From contig BSBM01000123.1 in NCBI GenBank assembly GCA_027924585.1, positions 19,539,001 to 19,603,000 on the forward strand: DNA of 64,000 bases, read 5' to 3'. The notes beneath the pieces are model-generated. The model searched no databases and was not told the DNA's origin. It was given only the letters and a program-made list of their open reading frames with translations. The DNA comes from Larix kaempferi (Eukaryota; Streptophyta; Pinopsida; Pinales; Pinaceae). Both the position numbers and the translations under genes were made by a program. Positions 49,832 to 61,686 of this stretch are shown piece after piece. How positions within the stretch are numbered: position 1 is the stretch's first letter; every line of letters starts with the position of its first letter.

Positions 49832-52800
49832 CTACCACATGATGACCCCAACCTGAGAGTTAAGAGCCCGCCTAGATAGCTCATCCGCCTCCAAGTTTGC
49901 CTCCCTGAATACATGTTCAAAATGTATATGTTCAAACTCACTGATAAGTGCCTGAGCCGCATCCATCCAGTGTGAAAGAAGCATTACATTGAGGGATGTC
50001 TTGCCTCTAGCCCAATTGATGATAGATAATGAATCACCAAAAACAACAAGTGAGGAGATCTCTCTCAATCGAGCCCAGAATAGTAAGAGCCAGAGGGCAC
50101 ATAATTCACTCCTAGTATTGGTTCCATTACCCAGGTTTAGCCTGATATGTATGGATACATTGTGGGAAATGAGTATTGTAGCACCCGCTCCACCCCTACC
50201 ATTCCGAGCCACTGCAGCCCCATCAAAGAAACCACATGGATATATGAGCACCGGGGAGGCATGACGGTGTAGTAGTCGCGGACATTCCCCACCACCTACA
50301 GCTCCATGAACAGTGATAAATTCTTTATGCGCTGCAAGTGTTCTAAAGCAAATGCCATCCCTAGTAGGAATCTTGTTTTCAAATATATATAGGTTTCGAG
50401 CTTTCCATACCTCCCAGATCATATAGTATGGAAGTTCAGTGCATCCAGCAGAAACCCGGGACCATGCATCCAGACATTCACATAGTGTTAGATGGTTCCA
50501 GCAAAAATGCACCCCAGCATTGTATGCAATTCAATTCCAAAGTTCACGAGTGAACTGACAGGTAGAAAAAAGGTGGTCAACAGATTCCTCCTGTGAGCAA
50601 CATAGGGAACACCATCCCGGCCCACAGAACCCATGGCGACGAAGGTTGTCCCAAGTTAGTATCTTGTTGTACAGCGCCAGCCATACAAAACATTTTATCT
50701 CGAGGGGTAAGACAAGTTTCCATATAGCTTTATCCCACCAACGTACCACAGACAGAGAATCAGCAAAAATTGACTCGTATGCCAATTTCGCTGAAACCGT
50801 CCCACCAGCCACATCCCAAGACCAGACTAATTTGTCCGCAGCATCTGACAATTTAATTTTTGATTTATATATCAGCCTGATATACTCATCCCATTCATCC
50901 CCCAAGGAGACCGATAAGCCCATCTGAGCAGCCGTTATCCAACGTGACCTCCCATCCACCATCCTACCAGCCGCATGAACCAGAGTAAACTATCCATTTA
51001 CTCGGAGATGTGTCCTCAATTCCAGTGATAATGTGGGCCTCATTGATCCACCCAAAATCGGATCCCTCCCCAGCTTAATGTCACGACCATTGCTCGACAA
51101 CCAAGCAACCCAATGAGCAATTTCCCAGAAGGATCCTATCAATCCGTTCCAAATATTTAAAACACCCAAAATAGCAGGTTTTTTCAAACGCAACCAATTT
51201 GACACAGTAATATCTTTCAGATATTTGGATCTGATAATCCTTCCCCACATCGATTTTTCAAAGAGTGCACGCCAGAGACTCTTTGCGTGCAGAGCCATAA
51301 CAAACATTTCAAGATTCTTGATATTCCAACCCCCCAAGTTCCAGGGTCGAGCCAAATCTTTCCATTTCATTAAGTGGAATTTCTCCCGACCACCGCCACC
51401 CGACCACAGGAAGCTGAAGCATTTCTGCCTTATTAAGCTAAGTATGGTTCACGGGATTTTACACAGAGAGAACCAATATACACCTAAATTCTGTAATATA
51501 GCTTTCACCAAGGTCAGCTTGCCACCCAGGGATAAGTGACGAAAGCTCCATTGACCAATACGCATTTCAAATCTTCTAACAAGCCATGACCAATCATTAA
51601 TCAAGTATTTAGTTGGCTTAATAAAGAAGCCAAGATATTTCGTTCCAGCATTGAGTTCTTTGAATGTTAATGGCAGAATATTACTAATCTGCTGTTCCAC
51701 ATCAATCCTCAGCAAATGTTTCAAGAAAAAAGATTTAATATAACTGATAATCATACCAGTAACCCGGCAGAAGAGGTCAAGTATTTTCATGTATTGAACC
51801 CATTCATCAAGTATACCCTTGCCAAAAAGCATAACATCATCCACAAACAGTGAATGTGTAGCAGAGATCTCCCTAGTAATGCGAATGCCAGCAATCCGTC
51901 CCTTACCACGAGCCTTATTAATTGAAAGGCTCAAGCCTTCAATGACCAGTAGGAACAGAAGAGGTGATAGGGGACAACCCTGTCGAAGTCCTCGAGATGC
52001 CTTAAAAAAATCAGTAGGGTGACCATTAATCATAATAGCATAATTTATTGAGGATATACATGCCATAATCCATTTCATCACCTTCCATGGCAGACCGATT
52101 TGGATAAGGATAAGTCTCAGGAAATTCCAGTCCACCTTATCGTAAGATTTCACCAAATCCAGTTGTAAAATGAGTGATTCCTTGCACCTCTGCTTAATTG
52201 TATGAAAGATTTCCTGGGACAACCCAACAGCATCATGAATCTGTCGACCGTGTAGAAAACCATACCGTTCTTGGGATAAGTGTCTAGATAGCATAGGTTT
52301 GATTCTATCAGCAATGATCTTGGAGATAATCTTATAAACCAGATTGCATAATGCAATCGTTCTCAACTCGTCATAATTATTTGGATGGGAAGTTTTCGGT
52401 ATGAGTGCCAGATATGTAGTGTTTTGTGCCCCGGAGACAGTACCTAATTTCCGGGATTCATCCACCGCCAGTCGAAGATCTTCCCCCATAATATCAAAGA
52501 AATAGATGAATAGCTCCACCGTCCACCAATCCGGTCCAGGAGATTTATCTTTAGCAAAACCACGCAGGGTTTTTTCCACCTCATTCAAGGAAACGTCCAG
52601 AAAAATTTCATCCCCCTCCACCTCATTAAAAATATGGGGGTATTCCTTAATAAGCTTAAACTGTTCATCCAGGGATGTATTTTTTGGGTCACAATAGTAG
52701 TCCTGGAAATGATGAACAACCTCATTCATCAATTCCTCCTCCCCCCTAATCCTCCGACCCAGGTGATCATTCAGATCCCAAATGGAATTCTGCATCCTGC

Positions 52801-53917
52801 GAGAGTCTGCAAATTGATGAAAAAATTTTGTATTCAGATCCCCCGCCTTGAGCCAAATGTCTCTACTCTCAATCTCCAAGATTCCTCCTGTATCAGAAGT
52901 ATTTTCATTTTTCGACACTCCAATGCCGAGAGTTTTGAACTATCCATATTGCTAAGATCAATACCAACATTTCGCTGCAACAGAGATTCCAATTCCTTTT
53001 CAATCTCTGCAAGTTCCCTACCCATCAAGGCTTTTTTATTTTTCTCCCACATTATGGTATAGTCTTTGATCGCCTTGAGTTTCACCACCAGCTTGTCCAT
53101 AGCAGATCTTTCCCCCGATACATCCACTTGTATCCACATAGATCTCACCCCTGAAGTGTATTCAACATCTGAGAGCCACGTAGAGGAATTTGAAAGGGAA
53201 GGATTTGTGAAAGGGATCCTCATCAAATTGTAGAATAATGGGAAGGTGATCACTAATTTTAATTTGATGAATCCAGGATCTATAATTCTGAAAGCATGTC
53301 AGGAGCGTTTCTGATATTAGGAATCGATCAATGCATTTCTGTATTAGATTTCCTTCCCTCCTACCATTTGACCAAGTAGGTTCCAACGGCCTCGGGGCCA
53401 CATCGACCAAGGAATGTTTCATGAATAAATTAGAGAAATAGGGGCCCAGGGGATCCCGCTTGGCCAGACCCCCCCAAAAATCCTCTTCCCCCCACGTAAA
53501 GTTGAGGTCCCCAGCAATTATTAAGTTCTCTAAATCCAGCAGATATTCCGAATCAGCCAAGTCCCAGAAAGTCTCCCAATTACAATAAGGTCCATAACAA
53601 TTAATAATATTTATGTTCTTATCCGATCCCCGAATGTTTCCAGACAACAAAATTCCCAGAGAAATGTTTGATGGAATAAGTCTCAAAACAAGTGGGTTCC
53701 ATGCCGCGAGGAGTCCACCCGAGAGACCAGCAACATCCACTGAGCAACACATCCATCCCGGCTTGAATTTATTAAAAAAGATACGAGCCTTTTCCCCGCT
53801 AACCATTGTTTCCTGTAGAAGTACCAAATCCGGATTGACAATTTGCAGCACACGTTTGAGGGCCAATTGTTTGGGTAGGCCCCCCACCCCCCGAATATTC
53901 AGGGAAAGAAATATCAT
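49832..53917 (-). pseudogene. LINE ORF2 (endonuclease-RT-RNase H)
   Basis: Starts ATG at 53917. The apurinic-like endonuclease spans 53917-53200 (SLNIRG, LLQETM, IIAGDLNF, ISDHLPI). The frame shifts near 53190 and returns near 52870 (EESWRL... to ...SRDIWLKAGDLNTKFFH). The reverse transcriptase (52900-51450) has SPGPDWWTVELF, LRQGCPLSPLLF and the catalytic FVDDVMLFG. Next come the zf-RVT region (IKCFVWLALYNKILTWDNL, CSLCCSQEESVDHLF) and a C-terminal RNase H (GFFDGAAVARNGRGGAG, FGDSLSIINWARG, VFREANLEADELS). In-frame stops lie at 51449 (TGA), 50990 (TAG) and 50531 (TGA). Catalytic motifs are all preserved, but the reading frame is broken at five places. Confidence 0.9.
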
Positions 53918-55878
53918 TTCTGAACCCTCGCAAGGGCTTTCATTCCTCTAAGAGCCCGGGTACCAGAAGTAATGGGGGAACCCACCGTGCACAGGTCATC
54001 CTCTTTCCCCCCCAGAGTGACCTTGTTTCTCCGAGCACTTCTAGTTTTCAACGGAGAGAAGTCCTGAGCCAGACCACCCCTAAGCGCCCCCTTTTGAACA
54101 CAAATGTCTCCAGTGGTTTCCGGGGTGAGCCCTAGGGGCTCCATGTTAACCACCCCATCCCGGGGAGTATTCTTCATACCCAATATACCTTCCGGGTCTC
54201 CACCAGTAGCCCCATCAGTGACCACCTCCCGATTCCTGTAGAATGTCGGAATGGGTGTTTTCTTCACCATATCTGAATATGATGGAATGGGAAGTATATG
54301 ACTTGATGGTTCTAGAATAATTTTTGGTCCAACATTATAAAATTCAGTCACCGGCCCATCTGCTGGAATGCTATCACAGGTCCTCGACCCTCCGACATCA
54401 TTGACATTATCATTCTTGCCGGAACACTTCATAACATCCCCCGACCCCCTCCCACCAACCAGGGCATTATCAGGTAATGCAGAATCGTTAGTTACTAGGA
54501 TCGTCTAGGAATCAGTTGAAGGAATACCAGGAGATATAGTGATTACCGGTGAGGTCTCCACAGGACAGAGGTTTTTCATATTCTCAAATAGCTCCGCCTC
54601 AGAAATCGGGCCATCATCATCAAAAGTTTCATTTGTTTTATGTTCAGTCTCGGAGGAGTTTGAAGCTATGATGTGTCGTCGACTCATATAGTTACCGTTA
54701 TTGCCATTGTTTAAATCTAATGCATTTATAAAAGAAATATCCATTTCATTTAGTGAATGAAAAAATTTAGGATCCTGTAGTTCCAACTTACGGAACAAAG
54801 CCGAGTCAGGAGCAAGACGGTTGGAGAAGCCATCCAGATCGCCCGTTGAATCCATCTCCAAATCGCTGCCATCATCTAACGATCAGAACGGGCCCCCATC
54901 TTTCATTCGCCCAGAAGAAGCTAGAGCCCTGCAATGTCGCCATAGGTGCCCCACTGCTTTGCAATTTGAGCAGCTAAAAGGAATTCCCCAGTAGTCTATA
55001 ACCTGGGTCATCTGTCGACCCCGCCAATTAATGTCCAACACATCAATAAGGCCCAAGGAGACATCCACCTCAACCAATATCCGCCCCATACGCCGATCGA
55101 AGCCATTAATATGCTCATCTTCTACATGCAAGAACCGACCAAGACGATTGCCGATGGATTCAAAAGCCCCTCGGTTCCACAAAGCTAGTGGAAGACCCGG
55201 AAGAAGTACCCACAGATGTCTAAGACGAACTGCTGCCGATTCAGGATCAAAATCCGTCTGCCATTTCTGGAGCATTAAGCTCCCCGTACCATATAACCAC
55301 AACCCATCCAGTATACGATTGTAGTGCTCCTCCTGGTCAAATTTAAATCCATACCATCCACATGACAATGCATAAACCTGTGGAGTGTATTTCAGTATAG
55401 GGTTCCACATTTCCTCCACCCACTTAACAATATCCCGACGGTTCATAGCACGGTAAGAGAATTTACCAACAAGCACAGTCATATTGAAGTCGACTATTTC
55501 TTCAAGGCCAATATCCCGGCCGACTGTCAACCAAGCCTCCCCTAGTCTGCAGAAATATTTACCACTGAGTCTATTGGCCGCACGAGATGTCGACCCATTT
55601 CTATCTTCGCCAGCTCGTCCAGGAGGAACCCTAGCACTGCCCACAGAAGGGTCCGAGCCCGAGGAAACCACAGGTGTCTTCCCAAATGCCAGGTGTCCCT
55701 TGTGATTTTTAGCATGCGGTGCCACCTGTCGACAGCTGGGGTTTATTACCCTCTTTACATTCAGTTGGTTCTTGAAGAATGAGTCCGGTTTAAACAACCC
55801 AACTTCTTCAATCATATAATCCGACACATTCAGGTTATTGTCCGCCGGCCTTATCGTTTCCGGTATGTTTTCCCCCAT
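53914..55878 (-). pseudogene. LINE ORF1 (DUF4283 and CCHC zinc knuckle)
   Basis: A single minus-strand frame of about 655 codons, first ATG at 55878. The DUF4283-like domain covers roughly residues 80-280 (LVGKFSYRAMNRRDIVKW, GSLMLQKWQTDFDPES, LWVLLPGLPLALWN). A zinc knuckle CSNCKAVGHLWRHC follows, then a long Ser/Pro/Asp-rich tail. TGA at 54883 and TAG at 54505 interrupt it. The frame ends with a TGA at 53914-53916 that overlaps the ORF2 start codon. ORF1 would bind the element RNA. Confidence 0.85.
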
Positions 55879-56834
55879 ATCGGCAGCCAAAACGGAAGAA
55901 GACCCGGACTCACAGGACGGTTCAACTTGTAACTGTTACACCCCTGTCAATATAATTTAACAATGATAAATCCCACGGGTAACTGGTCGAGAGAATAGGA
56001 ATATGAGATTTCGGAGGTCACACAGACCACACCCTGACAACCCGATAATATTTATGTGGAACTGGTCCAGCAATAACAATATTCTGATATACGGTGGACC
56101 AAACGACCCCACCCCTGTTGCCGATGATGTATCTGAGATTCGATGGACCACAGGCACGAAAACACACCCCCCGAGTCCGGGCACCGACAATGAAACCCCC
56201 ACAACCAAAAACGACACTTAAAAGCACAGGTTTGTAGACAAAAAACGACAACCAAAAAATTATTGTAACGACGACAGTAACAGGTAACCTTACCCGTGAG
56301 CAGCTAAGTGTTAACCCTCCATATTCAAGGTAGTAGTTGATACCATTTGAAGCCCCACCGGCGAGTAAGACAGCAGTCAGGACCAAATGTAGGTGGACGC
56401 CGCATATATCCACAGACCATGACCAGAGAATACCTGCAGAAACCCTAGTTTAGCTAATCCCGCCATTGCCGGTCGCCCTTCTAACCCTGTGCTACCCATT
56501 CTCATGTTGCATGCCATCTTGAAGAGACTAATTGCTGCAAAACGATCAGAAGTTTCTTCCATGCCCGTCCAATCGAGAGAAAACAAGTTTCTGCAAAATC
56601 AGTGCTGCAAGAGTACAAATGTGTCAGTGCTTTGACTTTTGCGAGATCTTATTACGTCATTTAAGTGCAGTGTTTTAGGATGTAAACCTATTAACATTCA
56701 TTATATTGCTATACAATTACAATCATGGCGTTTTATAAATCTCGCTTTTGTGATGTGTTTTCGAATTTGGTAACTTTTACCAACATCGTTAATATCGAAT
56801 GTTTTTGTTCTTACAAATCATACATTCAATGTTG

Positions 56835-56836
<2 letters not shown>

Positions 56837-56896
<60 letters not shown>
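56837..56896. repeat. (AT)n microsatellite
   Basis: About 30 perfect AT units followed by a T run. No coding significance. Confidence 0.95.
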
Positions 56897-56899
<3 letters not shown>

Positions 56900-57221
56900 T
56901 ATTTTTTTTTTCCAGCGGAAAAATCACCTTCTTGCTATTCCGAAGGAATCAAGGAAAGCTAACATGCAAAGAAATCTCAACAAAGTTCCTCACATATCGT
57001 TTACAGTTTAATTTTTTATTTTTAAATTACAGTTTTTTTCATGCATATTGATATCCATTTGTATCAAAGACTAGTACAACCACTTAACTTGTGGTTAGTG
57101 AACATGGATAGGCCACAAGTTAAGTGCCATGAACGAGTTATATGTTGCAGCAATTATGGAATTCATTTTTCACAAGTGGATATATAAATGCAAATTTTGG
57201 AAAACCTGTGTGTAATTTTAT

Positions 57222-57270
57222 GTGAAACGCCAACGTTTCGGACTTCTTCAAGGTGAGTCCATCATCACGG
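57222..57270 (-). ncRNA. Hammerhead-like ribozyme motif of a Penelope-like element
   Basis: Read on the minus strand: CCGTGATGA, then a stem GGACT...AGTCC with an ~11-base loop, then GAA, then a stem-loop ACG-TTGG-CGT and TTC. This matches the hammerhead layout CUGANGA - stem II - GAA - stem III - UH, except that position 3 is G rather than C and one extra U precedes stem II. Hammerheads are known in the terminal regions of Penelope-like elements, and this one sits just downstream of a PLE endonuclease on the same strand. The C3 change probably makes this copy inactive. Confidence 0.55.
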
Positions 57271-57349
57271 CACGAGATCTCAATCAAGATTGGGATGATG
57301 AAGAAGAGTGTTTAGCTTATGCATATAAATACTAGAGGGAAGGTTTATT

Positions 57350-57800
57350 ATGTGAGGTTGGCTTTTATAATTTTATTTTCCTGCCTAATCCCTGGAGATT
57401 TTAAAATTGTAGAATTGGTTTTCAATGAGTTGATGATGGGCTTCCATTTGTTACTCATCTTCCAACCTTCATCCTTATTTAGAGTGTTGTTTCTTTTTTC
57501 AATTTCCAGTGCTTCTCTTATTTTTCTCTTGATGTAGTTGTCTTCTCTAGTTATTAATTTTTCCTTTTCCATATTGATGTGGTGAATGGTATCATAAGAG
57601 TGTTCCGCAAGGGCTCACTTGGCTATGTGATCATGCGTTATATCGGCAGTGCGTTCCTTAAGACGTGTTTGTAATGAGCGACCTGTTTCTTCAATGTATA
57701 TTTGACTGCAATGGAAAGGAATTGAGTAGACCCCTTTTTGTTGTCTAGGATCTAGGGAGTCCTTAGTAGAGTCAAAGAGCCATCTAATCGTATTTTTTTT
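57350..57800 (-). pseudogene. Penelope-like element GIY-YIG endonuclease fragment
   Basis: The minus strand reads ...DPRQQKGVYSIPFHCSQIYI then EETGRSLQTRLKERTADITH, DHIAK-stop-ALAEHSYDTI, EDNYIKRKIREALEIEK and GWKMSNKWKPIINSLKT. GVY and YIE correspond to the GIY and YIG strands (Gly to Glu in this copy); the Arg in TRLKER and the Glu in ALAEHS are at the expected catalytic positions. The stop is a TGA at 57615. Only the C-terminal endonuclease and its downstream tail survive; no PLE reverse transcriptase is visible upstream. The layout and the NxxxGW...SNSWKPII-like ending agree with PLEs reported in conifers. The endonuclease nicks target DNA for target-primed reverse transcription. Confidence 0.82.
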
Positions 57801-57879
57801 TTGGGGGGGAACTACTGAGATGTTTCTAGTTTATTTTTCTTTATTCTTTATTCTGCCAATAGATCCTCCATGCATACCT

Positions 57880-58650
57880 TTTAGGAGGGTTCAAGTCTTC
57901 TGAACCCTTTGGATGATTTGAACTATGGTGTTATTTTCTAACAATTCTTCATGGCCTTCCTTAAAAGCCAACTTGGAACCAGTAAGGATAATAAAAATAT
58001 GGATCCACCCACCTCAAATTTCATAGATAATGCAATGGCCATCATATTTTATGTACCCTTATATATAATCTCATAATCACACCCCCAACATCTTAGTAAC
58101 CCACTTATGTTACTTTGGTGATGACAACCTTTCTTCAAGGATTTATTGTTAAAACTATGATGGTCAATATTTATCTAGAAATGCCCCCTATCAGATATGG
58201 GCACCATGTTTCAACTACATAAAGGATGGCCATCATCTCTTTTCCATATGTGGATTTTCCCAAATTTTAATCACATCGCTACTTAATAGTTAATGCCAAA
58301 GGTGTCCTTCTTACATCAAAATGTTCCAAGAACTTTTCTTGAGTCATCGCACTCCAAGGGAAAATTCATAGTAAATTCAAGCATTGCAAACACTAGAGCA
58401 ATGCACAAGGTATCCTTTAATGATGAGAAGGCCTAGTCAGCAGCTTCGCTCCATGCAAATGCATTCTCTTTTAGTAGTGGAGTTAAGGGAGCTACAAATT
58501 TTGCACATTATTTCACAAAATTTCTATAGTAGTCCATAATTCCAAGGAAACCACACAATCTATTCAAGATCTTAGGGTGTAGCCAATCATTCATAACTGC
58601 CAATTTCTTGGTGTAGTTTCCCATCCATCATTCTAACCATAGGAGGAGGT
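57880..58650 (-). pseudogene. Degenerate Ty3/gypsy RT-RNase H fragment
   Basis: The minus strand from about 58620 reads ...LCGFLGIMDYYRNFVK, CAKFVAPLTPLLKENAFAWS, AFSSLKDT and later ECDDSRKVLG. This is the RT thumb/RNase H junction of gypsy elements, with stops and changed motifs. Toward 57880 it becomes the RNase H-integrase connection (NPPKRYAW). It is heavily decayed, and no integrase continues below 57.88 kb, where the PLE fragment lies. Confidence 0.75.
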
Positions 58651-58659
58651 AGTTACGAA

Positions 58660-60020
58660 TTTAATGTTTCTAATTTTTTCCCCGTGGGAAACATAAACTA
58701 ATAAATGCAGGTGCATGTGCATGAATACAAAACATAAAAGAATTAACAACGATCATTTTCACACACAAAATTCATAAATAATCATAATCATAATAGGAAG
58801 TAAATAAAATCATTTAACATTCATAGACAAAGATAATACTTAACTTTTAACAGATAAGATCCAAGCAACTGGTTGTGTTATAAGATTGGTTTTCCACCCA
58901 ACCATAGGTATCGGTTGTTGATACCACCCTCAATCCAATATATGAATCCACCATGGCGAAGAAACACCTACAAGCTACTCTTTCTCATCCCAAAACCCAT
59001 TTGCTCCCATGCTTAGCCAATATGCTCACGATTAAGTAATTATAGGAAACTCACTCAACCATCCTAGGCATGTTACTTTCTTATACTACCCCACAAAATA
59101 AAAGTAAGGAATTTCCCTTCACTTCTCCATAGTTCCATCAAGAAATACAAGTCTTACCACGCTTACTAGTGTGTCTAGAAAGAGTCCAACCTATTGTATG
59201 CTATTGGAGAACACCCTATAACATCAATTCATGGCTTCTCAAGCATAGAATGAGCATCAAATATGCAGTGGGTGAAGGTTCTTATATTTCCCAACCTCTA
59301 TGCTCACCTACATCCATCCTTATTCCTATAAGGTCTACAATTTCATCTTTACAATGCTAGTTTCTGGATAATTTCATAGTCTAGTAATTGTCTATAGAAA
59401 TGGAGAGAACATGATGAAAAATATACGTACTATAAAAATTTGCATGGTAAATGAGTGATAAACTCCAAAGGATATGAGAGGATGGTCAAAAGATAGTTGA
59501 CATTACTTATGACCATATAAGAAATGTCTCTTACAATTATCATAGAAATATATTCAACCCATGCTTCCATAACTACATGAGAATACTTTTCCCACCAACC
59601 TCACACATGCATTCAATGACTGGATTTAATAATTCAAAAGGAAGTAATTGGTTCATTTAAGGAAAATGACAAAAAATGGATGAGTTCTAATGTTGAAACT
59701 TGTCAAAATATTGCTTAATATCCCATAGCCCTCCTTTCCTTTTCCCCTCAAGTGGAATCATAGCCCCTCTATTTCTCTTTACAAATCCATCTTGGACCAT
59801 TTTATTATTTTCCAACATAATATTTACATAGAATTTGAGACATCATGACAAAATAACCGCATGGCCCATATAGAAATATTTACATTATACATGCCTAGCC
59901 ATTCACTAATCAAACCTTAGCCTTGAGCTCCACACTATGAATCCATACTATGGTATTTACATGATTTACATATTCTGATTTAATACATTCCAAGGGTAAA
60001 AAATAGGGGTGTTATACCCC
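58660..60020 (-). repeat. Probable 3' LTR of a degenerate gypsy element
   Basis: On the minus strand a polypurine run (CCATGGGGGGGG, near 60015-60030) follows the integrase/chromodomain remnant and is followed by TATAACACCCC, a typical LTR start. The LTR would extend to about 58660, where the RT fragment of another copy begins. No partner LTR is in the window and no target duplication was identified, so the far boundary is uncertain. No gene is recognised in it. Confidence 0.4.
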
Positions 60021-61262
60021 CCCCATGGAATAACACCCTCCTCATTGTTTCCTCAAAATCAGAACAAAAATGAATATGCTCCCCTTGTGGCATCCTCCAA
60101 TTCCCATGTAGCCTCATTGGGGCCAAAGTGATTCTAGTAAACCTTTACATGTCTAGTGGCTTGGTTCTAGAGCAATTTTACCTTCCCATCAAGGATGCAT
60201 AGTGTTTCTATTTAGAAGTCTCCACTGGGTTCCACATGGATCACATCCTAATCAATCACATGGTTAGTTTTATGTACATATTTCTTAAGCAAAGAAACAT
60301 GAAAAACATTATGATCTCTATTAATGCAAATCTATATGCATATAGATGTATCCTATCAAGCACTTCAAATCACCCACAATATCTTGGTGACAACTTGGCA
60401 CAACTTTCAAGCTTTAAAGAACTCTTCCTTGTCATCACTTGAAGGTAAACATGATCCATAACATTGAATTCCCTATGCACTATTTTCTTATCTACATAGA
60501 TTTTCTATCTATATTAGGCTACCTTCAAATCTTGCCTAATATTTGCATGTTCTTGTTCCATTTCCTTAAGCATTTCTAGCCCAATCACAATCATGTTGAT
60601 TGGATTTTCCCAAGTCACTAGTGTTCTACACCTTCTTCCATACAAAGCTTCAAATGCACTCATTCTCAATGATGCTTGATGCCCATTTTTATATGTAAAC
60701 TCTAACCAATCTAGATAATATTCCCACTAGCATGGTTTATACATCATATTCATGTGAAGCATGTCCTCAATCACTTGATTTACTCTTTCTATTTTCCCAT
60801 TTGTTTATGGATGGTAGGCAATACTAAAATTAAATTGTGTGCCCAAATCTACAAAAGAAAATCCAAAAGTTAGATGTATACTTTGTATCTTGGTTAGATA
60901 CTATTGTTTTGGGTAACCCATTTAATTTGAATATTTCTTTCATGGATATTCTTCCTATCCCATCATCCTTGTGAGTATTATATTTAACTAGAATAAAATG
61001 TGTTCATTCCTTAGATAATGTATCCACCAACGCCATGATAGAATCATGTTTCCTTGAAGCAATTGGTAACCCGGTGATAAAATTTGTAGTTACCACTTCC
61101 CATTTCCATTCTAGAATGGGAAAAGGTTGTAATAAACCTGCTAGGAGCATAGGTTTTGATGTTCAACCTTTACTTGCTAGCACTTCATACATCTAGAAAT
61201 ATACTCAGTAATATTATTTTCATTCTCAACCAAAAATATTGTTTTCTGGATGTAGAAATTGT
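60020..61262 (-). pseudogene. Degenerate Ty3/gypsy integrase
   Basis: The minus strand shows integrase motifs in order: zinc-finger end (ISRCMKC), core GTQFNFSIAYHP, TNGKIERVNQVIEDMLHM, KNGHQASLRMSAFEALYGRR, then the C-terminal LEMLKEMEQEHANIRQ, SLKLESCAKLSPRYCG and a chromodomain-like tail ending just before the polypurine tract. Many stops and shifts. It is a different copy from the 57.88-58.65-kb fragment, because integrase should lie downstream (lower coordinates) of RT on this strand, not upstream. Confidence 0.8.
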
Positions 61263-61314
61263 TTTATGGTATCCTAGATGATCAAAATATGGCATTTTAT
61301 GAATTTAACCCATA

Positions 61315-61680
61315 CACTAGTACAAAATGAGGAATTAATGACAAAAAAAATGACTAAAATTCAGCTATAAACAACAATTTTTTAGTCGATGACTAATAGT
61401 CGCTAATTTCCCCTATCTTATAGCTTGACTAACTTAGTCGTATTTCACTTAGTCATTATTTGGTTGACTTATTAGTCATTGATTTAGTCTGATAGTCACT
61501 GATTTAGTCATTGATTGCCACAATTAATGACCAAATATACGACTAAATAAACTACTAGCTGATAACATATTAATGACTAATCTAAATACGACTAAACGTT
61601 AGTCGTGCTATAAGATATTGGAAATTAGCTACTAATAGTCATATATATGCGAATGTAGTCATTTTCACAGTCACTAATTT
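61315..61680. mobile_element. CACTA (EnSpm-type) terminus with subterminal repeats
   Basis: CACTAGTACAAAATGAGG begins at 61315 and matches the CACTA-type terminal consensus of plant EnSpm elements. It is followed by more than a dozen short TTAGTC/GACTAA words in both orientations through about 61680, as expected of subterminal transposase-binding repeats. It abuts the 5' end of the integrase remnant. The opposite terminus (ending ...TTTTGTACTAGTG) was not found, though TTGTACTAGT occurs at 61869. This is either a truncated or a very short non-autonomous copy. Confidence 0.6.
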
Positions 61681-61686
61681 ATGATA

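Larger units (their letters stand above)
49272..56502 (-). mobile_element. LINE retrotransposon, near full length
   Basis: A ~7.2-kb non-LTR element on the minus strand flanked by an 18-bp target duplication CATGTTGCATGCCATCTT (49254-49271 and 56503-56520). The 3' end shows a short A tail (T run at 49272 on the plus strand). Order on the minus strand is 5' UTR (56502-55879), ORF1, ORF2 (endonuclease, RT, zinc-finger region, RNase H), 3' UTR (49831-49272). The C-terminal plant-type RNase H and DUF4283-zinc-knuckle ORF1 fit plant L1-type LINEs. Both ORFs carry inactivating changes. Confidence 0.93.
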
